Shown piece by piece: positions 35,007 to 47,249 of a stretch of 64,000 bases of DNA (positions are counted from its first letter, which is position 1; each line of letters begins with the position of its first letter). Position numbers and translations under genes: made by a program. The DNA lies in NCBI GenBank assembly GCA_964030785.1, contig OZ034967.1:45320033-45384032 (forward strand). Direction: 5' to 3'. The notes below the pieces were generated by a model. That model did no database searches and was not told where the DNA came from. It was given only the letters and a program-made list of their open reading frames with translations. The DNA is from Siderastrea siderea. Lineage: Eukaryota; Cnidaria; Anthozoa; Scleractinia; Rhizangiidae.

Positions 35007-38000
35007 GCACTAGTGCGTTTTAGATGCATACGAACGTATTAAAAGGAACAAAAGGTATACCAACATATACACTGTAACGTCAAAGATTGACTATATATGA
35101 GTTGGTATATATTGGCAGGAAAACCTTGGCGTCAGGAACTCCGCGAGGAGTGGAAGGCGGTCTCAGGTAACACTTTCTAGATGTGCAACGTGGCCATGAT
35201 TAGTTCAGTGCACAAGATTCAATCAGCCATTGTCAATGTGATTCCTGCTTTGACGGTGACTAATGTCACATTACAGTGTATTTCGATCCAAAGTTTATTC
35301 ATACAGCTGAACACCAAACTCGTTCCTCGAGTCTTCATTCCTTACTGCGCAGGCTTGACGAACTGGTCAAGGGCAACGAAGACGCTGGGTAATGTCGCCG
35401 ATCAATTCGAACGTGCAACATCTCCCCCGGGCGACCCCCCGGGCGACCCCCCGGGCATTTGAACTTTTGAAGATTGGCCTGTTCAAATTCCCAGTTAAAA
35501 ATGGGGTTGGAAGGCCTACGCGACTCCTACTTCACGTCTTTGTTCGCCGCGCCTTAGCTCGGTCTTTTGACCAATTTTGCTTCTAGTGTTTTTTTTTTTT
35601 GTAATGGGTTTAGTTTGGATTACAACTTAGGCGTCGCAGTTTTTAAAACTTTGATCTCGAGGTCATATCTGATCAATTTGCTGATAACCGGTGGATTCTT
35701 GTGGCTAGTGCGCACTGTTTGTTATTCTCAGTTAAATTTGACCTCTGATCGTTTGTTAAGCGACTAATGTGGTTTCTACGTCGCTTTCGGCATCTTAGGT
35801 ACGTTGAATCTGACTCGTTTAGGACTTGATAGAGTTTTTTCAGCCTCTCATGTTTGTATTTGTGACAATAAAGGATCTGAAATATTATATGCAACGTGAT
35901 GTCCAGTTTCCCTGCTGATGTTTGTATCGCTGGACCCGGTTGTATGATTCTGTTGCAGGATGTTGTGTTTCGCATCACGGAGTGTGATCTACAGACCCTT
36001 TTCGTCATGAAACTAAAGTTGTAGCTTGTTTCTAGCTATGCAACATGTAATAGATGGCTGAACTCTGCTTCAGTCAAACATGTGTGAGTAAGCTCCGCTT
36101 GAAACTGAGAGTTTCGTGTCTAGGAGCTTTATATATCTTTCCTCCTGCTCTTAGCAAGTCTATCGACCGCGTGTTTGTGTATGCCAATATCAGTGTACAG
36201 TTATAAAGGAAAGGATTCATACAGTTTATCTTTGAATTCCTCTCCCACCTTTTTGGTTCCTTTCTCATTGACTTTTGGACTTAACCTCGTGGTTTACAAT
36301 GCCTTGAAGAGTACACCCATTAGGAGGGTGATCAGGACCGATTGCACTCCCCTTAAAAAAACACTTTTCAAGCAAAGCGACATTTCTTTAAGATGGTCGA
36401 CTGGAAATGAATCTTTGTGTGGTGTGCTCATAAAAAGTTCCTTTTTTGAAAGTATACGCAGCCAGTGAGTCAGTTGCCTGACAGCTTTAAACAAGTCAAC
36501 ACTAGCCAATTTGCTCACACATCTTCACTGAGGTATGTCCTGGAAAGAATGAAATTTATATAGTGAGCTTTGAATAATATTAATATTATTATTATTATAT
36601 TATGATTAACATCTGAATTGTTGTGCTCAGTGAAATGCAGATGATTTCTCATGAATGATTACTCTGCCTATGATTTTAGGAAATTAAATTTTATTATTAT
36701 GTCAGTATAAGTATGAATCATTTGAAGCTATCTATAAAGGTGATTGTCCACAAATTAATGGCCAAACTAATGTGAAATGTTAATAAAGTGATTTAGATTG
36801 CCTCTTGAAACTTGTTGATATTCAGTGATGATGATGAGATAATAATAGCAATAATGACTGCTTAGGTGATTATTTTGGATGATAAGTCACTGATATGTAT
36901 ATGTTATGATTACAAAAAATTGTTATTGCTGATAACAAACAGTAGCCTGACAACGCGTGGGCCGGCAGCAACGCAGGGTAAACAAGCAGTTGCAAGGCAC
37001 AAAAGGCCTTTCGAGTACAGCCACTTGGCCCTTTGTTGACAAAATAATATAATTAAGTTTTCAATAACAAGTTATAGATTTTGATAGGGCTACACCAAAG
37101 CTGATAGGCAATACAGATAAAGTTTGGTTCCTTGATTGAATAAGCCAATGCTTGTCTTTATTTTTATTTGGCAAACATTATTTTGTGTCATTCAAACCAC
37201 CCCTTCATCCCTCCCACTGACAACGTAGTCACAAGTGTTGAATACACATTTGAAAAACATTATTTGGGGCTATATCGAAAGAACAGGCCAGCCTCAAAAA
37301 GGGGGGGGGGTGCAAGTTGTAATACAACACCCTAATTCACAGACAGCCGGCTGGAAATAACCCCTTCTCTTACCTCACATATAGTTCTTGAGAGGCTGAA
37401 CAATTTCTGATTTCTTTGGGGAGAGATTGGCATCGTTCAGCTTTCTCCTAGATCCTGGCAGAAACGACTGCTTAATTTCTGTTTTCCACCAGTAGAACAA
37501 AGGCGTTTACTTGCAGGTTTTATCAAGGTTTTCGAAGGCGTAAGTTCTCTACCTTTACTACAGTTTCCTCTAAAAGGCAAGTGACAATTTTTAAGAAGTT
37601 TAAGCTTAAGTTCATTTTAGTTAGCATAAGCAAAAGCTTACATATTTTAAAGAATTTTCGTTTATTACTTCCGATTTAATAACGGTTCAAATTAGTGAGC
37701 TCTAGAGTTAAAATTAAATGAAATACAACCAGTAGGAATTTTTAAAAGTCCAAAAACAAACAGCAAAAGAAGATATTTACCATCAAGCGACATGTCTTGG
37801 AGAGACAAGTCCAGACTTCCGCTAAAATGAACTCGAATTACGAAGACCACTCCCCACGGGTTTCAGGGGGGGGTGGGGGCTTGGAAGACAGACGTTTTTG
37901 CTTTTTTACCGAAATTGTGATCTCATCTTAACAGTAACGAGCGAGAACTGTAGAGAAAAACTAAACACTGACTTTCGCTAAGTTTGGAGGTGTCAAATTT

Positions 38001-41000
38001 CGCGAAGGCCGAGAGATCCACCGTTGTACGAGAAAACGACAAGGATGTACGAGAAAACGACCGACTTCTAGCAGAGGTTCGCCGCCCAATGGATCTTTCG
38101 GTTTACGCGCCTGCATTCACTTCGCACAGCAAAAATCTAATAACGGCTCACCGTACCTCTGCCGAGGAGAGAGTCCTAACTGAAGATCTGAACATTTGTT
38201 TGAAAAATATTATCCATACTTTGGGAAAAAAATTTTCAAACCACGGAAAGTTAGAACTAATTGTTTGGTGTGCAGTATCGTTTCAAACGAATTGAAATCT
38301 AGCTTTAACTGTGGAGTGAGTTCAATAAAGAGAAACTTTGGTGACAATACAGATTTTAAAACGGGCTCAGCTGTCTAAGTCTCTCAACACAGCTTGAGCT
38401 CAAACGTCGCTTTCTCTGTACTCCTTCGAAAAATCATAAAAACACACAGTATGATAATTCGATTTTTAAAATTCCGCAGCTCGGAGGAGATGTTTACATC
38501 CTTCGATTTTAAACCCTGGGGCGGGGTGAGGGGGGGGGGGTTAGTTACTTTCACACAAAGTGTCCCGAGCATTTGCCGAGCATTTGCCTGTTTTTAACAG
38601 GATACAAAAAAGGGGATCCCGATGGGGGTCCAGATGGGGGTCCAGATGGGGTCCACAAGGGGTCCAGATGGGGGTCTAAAAGGGGAGATCCACGTTTTGA
38701 GCCGACCCGTATTGCTCACTGAATCCCACGAAATGAGTTTCAAGGCGTTTTCTTGACGTGTCCACAACATACACATTCTTGCCCATTTTTGGTTTTCGCT
38801 GAGATCTCTCGTCCTTTTCTTCGCGGATTTGACAGTACGTTCCACTGACCAAGAAGCCTGAGGACCCTAGGTACGAGATTGCATCCTCGTGAGAGATTTT
38901 TGTCACATTTTTGTCACATTATCTGCATATCGGGTCTTCTCCGAGCCGACGCAATATTGAAACCGAGAAGATCTCGGGGACGGGGTTGGGCAAAATGCTT
39001 CAAACCTGCGGAAAAGCCCACGGAAAAGCTTGTCACGAAGGCTATTTTCTCTGACATAACGCTCCGCTTCAAGGCGGTCCAATGAAGCAATTTTATTCTT
39101 AGGTACCTTTCAGGTTTATAACATAAGACCTACATTTAATGATAATATTCTGTCAGGGGGTGGGCTCCTGGTGTTGTTGTGTTTTTAACCTGCCCTTTTA
39201 GATTTAAGAAGGAGATCCATAATAGTCAATATAGGCGTTTGTGCCATACAACAGTTTATTTTGTTCAGAATCTGCCCTAATTATTACGCCTTACAAATCG
39301 TTTTCCAAACCTTAACTAAGTATTACTGCTTTATACCATTAAAATGTAGTAACAAAATATAATGCTCCAGGGAAAAATAACGTACTCAAGCATATTTGCT
39401 GTCAAACTGCCAGGAAGGGGCTTTCCAGGGGCAAAAACGGATTCAAAATACACATATTTTATAACACAAGGGGAAATGCAATTTAAATTAATGCCAAATG
39501 AATAACAAAGCTCCTATTTAGTAGAATTCCGGAGCAGTATATTCCCCCTAACTTAGACTGCCTCGCCGCCCCAGCTCGCCAACCCGAACCCAGAAAGGTT
39601 TTTTTTTTCAAAGCTACTGTACTGTGCAATAGTGCAAGCTAACTTATTCTCCACCTCATTTTAGAAAATGTCTGCCTTTCTTGTGTGCTCGAGATAGCAA
39701 TATAATACTGTATTACAACTGATATAAGGCACGGACCATTTAATTTTCAATTTCTTTCTGATGGTGGGGGGGGGGGGGGGGTGGATAGCTGCACCGAAAA
39801 ACATGACCTTGAAAAAATGATGCAAAGCGAAAGAAAGCAAAGAAATTTGTTTCAAACTAGTGAAAGAAGATCTATACAAAGCTCTCAGTCACAAAAAGGA
39901 AGAAACTTCAGGTAGCAAAAAATTGCTCGACCCACCACGCCCTTCAAGAATTTAATGATCCCTCCTTGAACAAACAACAATATAAGAGAATCACATGATC
40001 AAAGTCACAAAAAGAAAGAAACTTCAGGTACCAAAAAAAAATTCTGAAAACTCCACTCCTTTCAAGAATTTAATGGTCCGTCCTTGAACAAACAGCAATA
40101 TAAAGAATATCACGTGATCAAATAGATGACACCAAACTGACACCAATTTGTATTGGAAAAGGAAACCTATCCTAACAATCCTTCATACTAGTATCGCCAA
40201 TGTTTTAGTGCCTATAACGTCTACTAAAATAAATAAATAAATAAATAAAAAACGTCCTCAAGGAAACAAAACACATTAACTCGTCTGATTTCATCTCTTA
40301 AGATTTCGTTCCCGGTAACAACCTTGAAACGTGTGATGAAACGTGTGATCAAATGAAAGCTACTGAGTACTACTTTCCTGTGGTAATGTCTATTGTGCTG
40401 TACAACGCGGTCGTAAGCCTTCGAGTGTACAGATGAAACTTAAGTGTGGTCATTGACATCAAAGCTATTAAACAAGACTTAACAGTAGTGCTGTTCATTA
40501 TGCTGAAAGTTTGGATTTATCAACTGAGTTCATAAGGAAAATTGACCACCCCGGCGAAACTCAAAATCTGACGTTTCGAGCGTTAACCCTTCGTTAGAGC
40601 GAATCAAGGAGGAACTGTGGGTTGTATCTAGTTTATATATTAAACGGTGCAGCTACTCTATTGGAGGAATCATGGCAACGTCAAAAACAAGAATATATGA
40701 AATGAGTGAAAAGCGCTCGTTGATTCTGTGGAGATTAGGTGCCGATTTGAAAGATGAATATTTTAACCGCTATTTGTATTGCCCAGATAAAATCTCCGCT
40801 TTTCCTAGTGACTACCTAACAATCAGACGTCGATTTTCCCGTTGTATCAGTGTACGAAACTGGAGTAAAGGAATCCGCGATACTGGCTGACTCGCTCACA
40901 CCATAGTTCCTCCTCCTCCAACGCAACAGCTGAAAGACAACAGAAGGAACTATTCTTGATCTCGAAAAGAGTTATCAAGTATAATCAAGCAAACTAGATA

Positions 41001-41266
41001 GCTTAAATTGCGTTTTTAACTGCGTGTATTCCTCCGATCCCTGATTATTTTTTTACTATTAGGAGTAGAATCCACTACCGCTTTGGGTGGAACATATAAG
41101 AACGAGCCGGTTTTGCAACGCCGCAAAAAAAGAAAACGAAACTGGGAATGACGCTTGAGATAAAAGGGTACAGAAACAAAACACACGAGAAGTATAACAA
41201 AAAAAACTGACTGTAAGAGTGAAATCTACCCTGGTTATGTGTTTCTAAATATTGTTTTAGCTTATC
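35007..41266. other. Intergenic, no gene I can support
   Basis: Contents are CCCGGGCGA tandem units (35,421-35,457), G-runs (37,302-37,311, 37,867-37,879, 38,529-38,540, 39,764-39,781), an AAAT microsatellite (40,222-40,246) and a GGGGGTCCAGATG minisatellite (38,613-38,690). A 43-codon minus-strand stretch at about 37,372-37,500, ending in KKSEIVQPLKNYM, looks protein-like and is bounded upstream by a weak acceptor. It could be a terminal exon, but nothing links it to a gene. The sequence ACGTTTCGAGCGTTAACCCT at 40,572 is a dispersed repeat familiar from coral genomes. Confidence 0.35.
38605..38715. repeat. GGGGGTCCAGATG minisatellite, inverse relative of the 32.8-kb repeat
   Basis: Four to five units of GGGGGTCCAGAT are followed by GATCCACGTTTTGAGCCGACCCG, the inverted form of the CGGGTCGG...CAAAACGTGGA head at 32,800. 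Confidence 0.65.
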
Positions 41267-41272
41267 TTTATT
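41267..41272 (-). terminator. Polyadenylation signal AATAAA
   Basis: AATAAA on the minus strand lies about 120 nt beyond the stop of the TPR-CHAT gene. It is the first canonical signal downstream. Confidence 0.45.
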
Positions 41273-41391
41273 CCTCACTTTTCATGTTGTTTACTAAAAG
41301 GGAATTTTGGGGAAAGCAGAAGAAATGAATTGAAAATTTTTCCAATAGGGGCAATTGAAATCATATATTTGTCACATACGAAGAAGGATCC

Positions 41392-42577
41392 TTACCTGCT
41401 TTGACCAACGTTTAGTGTAACGTCATCACCAATCAGCACAAATGGAGCCCAGTACCTCACGTCACTAAAAGTGTCTGATCTTTGCATCTGTTTCATGGCT
41501 GTGTTGAGCGAGCTGCTGGTACTTTGTCCTTTTAGCAGCTGATCGTAGAAATTTCTCATAAACTCAAGTGTGGCTTCATCGTCAATCGCCCAAAGTGATA
41601 CCAGAACACAACGAGCACCGGCCCCCAAAAAGGCACGTGCAAGACCCACCACACCTTCCGCCTTGATCTTCCCTCGACCGCTATGACAGCAGCTTAAGAC
41701 AACCAGTCTTGCTTTCAATTTCGCATTTAACACATCTGCTATCGTCAAAAGAAATTCTTCTTCCTTGGGTTTTTTAGTTTGCGAGGGATTAGGAGACAGA
41801 ACAATTTCACCAGTTTCTGGACATCCATGAGCTGCAATGTGTACCAAGGCAACTGAATTCAATGTTGTTAACACTTCACATTTTGTTGTTCTTTCTCCTG
41901 TGAGGGGCTCAATCTTCAGAATCTTCGCGATCATTTCCACCTCTTTTCTGGCAGACGGGAGCTGCTTTAATTTCCTTCTTCTGACACGAACACTTTGCAC
42001 CCAGGGATCTCCAACAAGGAGTGCACCAGTTGTACGGTGGTATCCCTCAGGACACTCCGCCATCAGCTTTAAGCTGGTTAGAGAAGGAACCGATCGTATT
42101 CGTAGCCTCTCAGACAAGTACCTGGAATGTTGGTCCGGAAGGGCGGCAAAAGGAACCAAGAGCAAAGGACCATCTGGGACAATGGTAATTTCATCACCTT
42201 GTATCAAATGTGCAATTGGTGTAATAATCACGTCAGACAATGCCTTTAAAGCGTGACTCTCTTTTTCTGATAATGTACACCCTTTCTCATTGCGTTCTTG
42301 ATCATGTATGTCTTCATTTGCAGGCTCATCAATGGCACAATTCTCGCACATCACGCTTTTAAAAACGCCAATCGTTTTGTACGTTTCATCAATCAAGGCC
42401 TGCAAGTCATTACTGATTTCTTTTTGAACAAACTGACAGTCTTGTCCTTTCTGCAGTACCCAAAAATTGATGGAGCTTTTGCCAACCGCTAGAAATACCG
42501 TTGGCGAGGAAATGTAGCTTGCAATATCAGAAACTGTTCCCACCTCAAAGCCTGATCCTTGCTGATTGAAATTTATT
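41392..42577 (-). CDS. TPR-CHAT protein: CHAT protease part of long exon
   Basis: This is the C-terminal 395 or so residues of the TPR-CHAT gene, a caspase/separase-clan (CHAT) domain. In order: a [20 protein letters not shown] strand pair, [37 protein letters not shown], the His loop [20 protein letters not shown], the Cys loop [20 protein letters not shown], then [13 protein letters not shown] and [10 protein letters not shown]. Both predicted catalytic residues are present, so the domain looks active. It probably cleaves a protein partner when the TPR array senses something; the substrate is unknown. The continuous open frame extends upstream into LINE 3' UTR and poly-A (to 42,750), but that part is not native: homology begins at the target duplication (42,566-42,577). 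Codon use and frame continue those of the TPR part at 47,291. The stop TAA lies inside AGGTAAG, a potential splice donor. Confidence 0.85.
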
Positions 42578-42830
42578 TTTTTTTTTTTATTTTTTTTTTT
42601 TTTTTGGCAATAAAAAGCTTTATTGGTGTTAGTGCTTACAGTACAAGAAAATAACAATGAACTAACAAGACGCAAAAAAATAAATAAATAAATAAAATAA
42701 TGAAGGTATTGACGTGCGTTACAATTACTTTTACATAACAGTGCATACATTTATCGCTAAACTTACTTATACAAGGGTCTAAGCTGAAGAAAACATAGAA
42801 ATAGTAGTATTAAAAAAAAAAAAAAAAAAA

Positions 42831-45800
42831 CTACAGAAGATTTCCATATATTTCTTTGCATTCAGGCAGTTTGTTATTTTGGATTGCAATTTCTCTTTGT
42901 ATATTAAGTTTTTCTTTTATGAGTGACAGAAAACTTTCGAAGCATAGTTTTTCGTCGTGTAAACATTTACAGAAAATGGAGTATTTCGCAATAAGAAGCG
43001 TGTAGTTTAAGGAGTACGAGTGCATCCTTTTGTCAAGAATTCCATATAAAATCATACTGTTTGATAATGTGATCTTTTCTTTAGTTTTGCTGTACCACCA
43101 GTTTTGAAATAAATTCCAAAATAATAAAGTTGAAGAGCAGTGTAAGAACATGTGATCTAAAGAATGTCTGTCAGTGAGACATTGAGGGCATAAATCACTA
43201 TCCGATATTTTGGCTTTGAAAAGGCTAACTTTTGTTGGAAGGATATTATGAATAAGTTTATATTGAAACATTGATATCTTTATGTCATTTTTTATCTGGA
43301 AGGGTAATTCGTAAACTTTGTTTAAGATTGCTCGGTTAACACCATACCTCAAAATTTTGCTTTCAGCGGTTGGGGGTAAAAAAACCTTTTTTAACATAGC
43401 AGAGTAGACGTTTTTGGTAGAAATTATGTTTGTTTTATGATTTCCCTTTTCTGCTGTTTCCCGGGGAGTTCTTTTAATTTTTACTTTCCAGTCATTCGGA
43501 ATGGAATTGATCAATCCAAAATATAAAGTAAAAGGTGTTTCAAGATGAAATTTCTCAGAGAATTGTTTAAAAGAAAGGAAACTACCGTCATTTTGGAGAA
43601 GGTCTTTAATACGTAGAATATTTTTTTCGAACCAATTTTTGTAAAACGGTGTTTTACCCTCGATTTTTAAATTGCGGTTGTTCCAAATTATTTCGTTATG
43701 TAGCGATGTGTTGTTCTGAAAGGTCTGTTTTGTGCTCTGCCAATGTTTTAAGACTTCGTGGTAGAAGCTTGGGAGGCGGTTAAGTTTCAGTAAGTTAATA
43801 TCATAATCGCAGTGTGTTAGAAAAGAGAGTCCTCCATGATGTTCTAATGCTATCTCAGGGATTATTTTCCAGGACGCATCAGTATTGGTTTGCAAACGTG
43901 GTATCCAAGCAACCTTTAAAGCTTTATTCATGATGTTAAAGTCAGTCATTTTAAGACCGCCGTGTTTTTTTTCACCAATGATAGTTGATTTTTTTATCTT
44001 TGCAGGCTTTCCATCCCAAATAAAGTCAAAAATCAACTTCTCGATTTCTTTGATATATTTTTCTGGGATAACAAGAACAGATGCATTGTAGATTAATTTT
44101 GAAAGCCCGAAAGTTTTAACAATGTTTATTTTCCCGTACAGTGTTAAGTTTCTTCTCTTCCAACTATTAAGCGTCTTTTCTAAGTTTCGGATTTTCTCTG
44201 CGAAGTTTAACTCGTTGGTTTTATTTGTGTCATACGAAAAGAAGATACCAAGAGCTTTTATTGGGTCCCGCGGCCAACGAAAGCCAAAGGGAGTCTCGGT
44301 TTTATTTTTCCATCGACCAAGCCACATTCCCTCAGACTTTGTTGTGTTAATTTCTAAACCGGAGAGGTTTTTGAACTTATCAAGTAGAGTTAGCAAGTGG
44401 TCAACAGAATCCAGATCCCGAACAAAAACAGTGGTATCATCTGCGTATAGGGAGACTTTAATTTCTTTCTCACCTACCTTAATGCCTTTTATGCCGGTAT
44501 CGTTTTTAATTGCTCTTCCGAGTATTTCTATGCCAATTACGAACAATAGTCCGGACAACGGACAACCTTGTCTAACACCTCGTTCCACCGGAAAGAATTC
44601 CGATCCAAATCCATTGTTAAGAACGCAGCTGGAAACATTGTTGTATAAAATTTTAACCCAGTTTTTGATGTTCGGCCCGAAATTGAATTTTTCAAGGCAG
44701 TTGTTAATAAAGTCCCTTTCAATGGTATCGAAGGCTTTTCTGAAGTCTATAAATAGGGCGATTCCAGGAATATTGTTTTCTTCTGTGTAGTTCATGATGT
44801 CGGAAATTAAACGAACATTTTCACCAATGTACCGGTTTTTGATGTAGCCGGTCTGATCGGGATTAATTATTCTTGGAAGTACTTTTTCTAACCGTTTTGC
44901 AATGACTTTCGTTAATATTTTATAATCAGTATTTAGAAGCGATATTGGTCTGAGGTTATCGAGTACAGTAGTATCTTTGTTCGGTTTCGGGATGAGTGTT
45001 ATAATTCCCCGTCTTTGAGATATCGATAGTTTACCGCTATCATAGGCGTAATCAAAACATTGTAACATATCAGTGTGCAGTTCTTCCCAGAAGTGTTTGT
45101 AGAATTCTGCTTGTAGCCCATCTGTACCTGGCGATTTTTCATTTTTGAACTCGTTTAACGCTTTTAAGCATTCCTCTTGTGTCACTTTTCCTTCGCACGA
45201 TAACATGTCGTCATTCTCTAACGGAATGATGTTTTCTTTGAAATTGCAGAGAGGATCGCTTAAAGTCGAAGATCTTTGCTTATTTGATGTATAGAGGGTT
45301 TTATAAAAGCGCATTTGCTCCTGTAGAATTTTGGATTGGTCGTTGGTGAAACTGCCGTCTGAGAGTTTCAATTTTGTGGTTGTCTTTTTTTCATAATTTC
45401 GTTTTTCTAGGCCATAGAAATATCTCGTATTTCGTTCCCCGTGCTCATGCCACCTGACTTTGCTTCTAAGAATCGTACCATTTGTCTTATGCTGCATGAT
45501 AATTTTTAAGCGGGATCTAGCATGATAGATCTCGTTAATGATTTGTTTGTTATTTGGTTGTTTTTCAGCCTTTTTGTAGAGTTCGTTGATTTGGTTTTGG
45601 AGGTGAATTTCTGCCGATTTTCTTTTCCTTGCTTTATTTTTCGAGTATTTAATCGTAAAACCTCTTATTTCCATCTTAATTAAATCCCATTTGAGTGTTA
45701 AGTCTTCGACGTTGTTATATTTTTTTCTGAAGTTGGGAATTTCAGCACGCAATCTAGAGACATAGATTTCATCTTTAAGAAGCAATTGGTTAAATTTCCA

Positions 45801-46562
45801 GAAGCCGGGACCTTTTTTATGCCTCAGCTCATTGGATTTTACGTGTATCAGTGTTGCTGAATGATCTGTTTCGGGTGCGTATATAATTTTACAATCTTCG
45901 GTTAGAGCATTTAGTTTTTTAGAAATGAGGAAAAAGTCAAGGCGGCATTGAATTTTAAATGATTTATTTCTCCACGTATATTCCTCTGCTTCTGGGTTTA
46001 GAGACCGCCAAATGTCATTTATGTCGTAAAGATTGCATATTTTGTTGATTTCTTCGACTACCTCGTGTTTTCGGTTGCTTGGATTACCACCTTTTTTGTC
46101 TTTATCCGACATTGTGCAATTAAAATCACCACCCATTATCATTGTTTCTTCAGAGAATTCTTGGAGGTGTCCTTGAAGCTCTTTGAAAAAGGCGACTTGT
46201 TGCTTAACGTCATTTGGAGCGTAGATGTTGACAAGAACAAAACGAGTGTCCGCGACCGCTATATCTAATATAATGTATCTCCCGTTTTTGTCACAAATTT
46301 TCTTTTGGACATTACATTTTATTTTAGGATTGATAAGAATCATAGTGCCCTTACTATGATTTGTGCCGTGGCTAAAAAACACCTCTCCGCCCCATTCTGC
46401 CTGCCAAACATTTTCACATTCTTTTAAGCTATAGGTTTCTTGCAGGAAAACAAAAGAACAATTTTGACGATGTAGCCACCTAAAGACAGAACGACGCTTA
46501 AGTGTTTTGTTCAAACCTCTAATGTTCACTGACAGACATTTGATATCAATAGGACTATTCAT
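42831..46562 (-). CDS. LINE ORF2: endonuclease-reverse transcriptase, 1243 aa
   Basis: ORF2 is complete and starts at ATG. An apurinic-type endonuclease occupies about residues 1-235 (SVNIRGLNK, VFLQETY, MGGDFNC, DHSATL). Reverse transcriptase spans about 460-730: LIPKPNKDTTVLDNLRPISL, DQTGYIKNRYIGENVRL, FIDFRKAFDTIERDF, GVRQGCPLSGLLF and the catalytic YADD in SLYADDTTVFV. A C-terminal Cys/His motif, CPQCLTDRHSLDHMFLHC, lies near 1120. There is no RNase H. With an ORF1 of transposase-22 type this is the L1/Tx1 group. It makes new copies by target-primed reverse transcription. No stop or frameshift interrupts it, so the protein may be functional even though the element lacks its 5' end and presumably its own promoter. 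It lies in the same orientation as the host gene and could be carried in that transcript. Confidence 0.92.
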   Translation of the reverse strand: MNSPIDIKCLSVNIRGLNKTLKRRSVFRWLHRQNCSFVFLQETYSLKECENVWQAEWGGEVFFSHGTNHSKGTMILINPKIKCNVQKKICDKNGRYIILDIAVADTRFVLVNIYAPNDVKQQVAFFKELQGHLQEFSEETMIMGGDFNCTMSDKDKKGGNPSNRKHEVVEEINKICNLYDINDIWRSLNPEAEEYTWRNKSFKIQCRLDFFLISKKLNALTEDCKIIYAPETDHSATLIHVKSNELRHKKGPGFWKFNQLLLKDEIYVSRLRAEIPNFRKKYNNVEDLTLKWDLIKMEIRGFTIKYSKNKARKRKSAEIHLQNQINELYKKAEKQPNNKQIINEIYHARSRLKIIMQHKTNGTILRSKVRWHEHGERNTRYFYGLEKRNYEKKTTTKLKLSDGSFTNDQSKILQEQMRFYKTLYTSNKQRSSTLSDPLCNFKENIIPLENDDMLSCEGKVTQEECLKALNEFKNEKSPGTDGLQAEFYKHFWEELHTDMLQCFDYAYDSGKLSISQRRGIITLIPKPNKDTTVLDNLRPISLLNTDYKILTKVIAKRLEKVLPRIINPDQTGYIKNRYIGENVRLISDIMNYTEENNIPGIALFIDFRKAFDTIERDFINNCLEKFNFGPNIKNWVKILYNNVSSCVLNNGFGSEFFPVERGVRQGCPLSGLLFVIGIEILGRAIKNDTGIKGIKVGEKEIKVSLYADDTTVFVRDLDSVDHLLTLLDKFKNLSGLEINTTKSEGMWLGRWKNKTETPFGFRWPRDPIKALGIFFSYDTNKTNELNFAEKIRNLEKTLNSWKRRNLTLYGKINIVKTFGLSKLIYNASVLVIPEKYIKEIEKLIFDFIWDGKPAKIKKSTIIGEKKHGGLKMTDFNIMNKALKVAWIPRLQTNTDASWKIIPEIALEHHGGLSFLTHCDYDINLLKLNRLPSFYHEVLKHWQSTKQTFQNNTSLHNEIIWNNRNLKIEGKTPFYKNWFEKNILRIKDLLQNDGSFLSFKQFSEKFHLETPFTLYFGLINSIPNDWKVKIKRTPRETAEKGNHKTNIISTKNVYSAMLKKVFLPPTAESKILRYGVNRAILNKVYELPFQIKNDIKISMFQYKLIHNILPTKVSLFKAKISDSDLCPQCLTDRHSLDHMFLHCSSTLLFWNLFQNWWYSKTKEKITLSNSMILYGILDKRMHSYSLNYTLLIAKYSIFCKCLHDEKLCFESFLSLIKEKLNIQREIAIQNNKLPECKEIYGNLL

Positions 46563-47014
46563 AAAGAGGTGTCGGAGTTGTCATAATTCCAAAGCAGCAG
46601 ATTTTGGATTTAAAATTTGCATATTTCTTCTTGCGTGTACAGCACACATCCGATCAAACTGAAAAATTTTTCCAAAAAAAATTAAATCTGAAAATCGCTG
46701 AACTAGAGCACCAGTAACATTAAAGTTAGATAAGTCTTTAGCTCCGAAGGTATTTGTGTCATATTTCCTGAATGGGTGATAATTAAAACTCAAGATAAAG
46801 CGAACAATTAAAGAAAACCTAACACAGTAAGCGAAACTAAAACAAACAAGAAAGTAAATAAATAAAAAAGTAGCTAGCGAACAATACAGTGTTCGTTTGG
46901 TTTAAGCTTTGTTTTGCCCCACTCGCTTTTAAGCAGTATAAAAAATTTATACTGGAGGCTAACACAGTTCGAACCGATTTGGTAGTGTCCAATAAACTAA
47001 ATCATAGTAAACAG

Positions 47015-47249
47015 TTATCCGTCAGAGCGTAGAATCTGGCCTGGTGGGAAGAGTTTTCCTCTAATATATAACTGATCTGGTTTCGATCGACTAAAGGATA
47101 CTGGAATTCCGTTTCTTTTTGCGTGCTTGTAATTTTCCATCTGTGCTCTCCTCCTATCCACAAGTTCTTGTGGTAGATCGCGGAACATTTGAAAGTTTGT
47201 ACCCTTCAGGCGGGAACCCAGCGAGAGAATCTTTTCCACATCTTTAGAT
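47015..47249 (-). pseudogene. LINE ORF1, C-terminal fragment
   Basis: About 75 codons encode the end of an L1 ORF1 protein (transposase-22 C-terminal domain): GTNFQMFRDLPQELVDRRRA, KRNGIPVSFSRSKPDQLYIR, then a stop at 47,015. The coiled coil, RRM part and start codon are missing because the element is 5'-truncated. No ATG precedes it in frame. It follows directly from the inverted 5' segment. Normally this protein binds LINE RNA as a trimer. Confidence 0.8.

Noticed and set aside
37372..37500. Possible terminal exon (KKSEIVQPLKNYM)
   Set aside because: Only 43 codons, weak acceptor, and no partner exon found within reach.
42578..42750. N-terminal 58 residues apparently fused to the CHAT domain
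   Set aside because: They are translation of LINE 3' UTR and poly-A (Lys run). The native sequence begins at the target duplication.
44122..44790. 222-codon plus-strand frame
   Set aside because: It lies antisense within LINE ORF2 and has no own homology.
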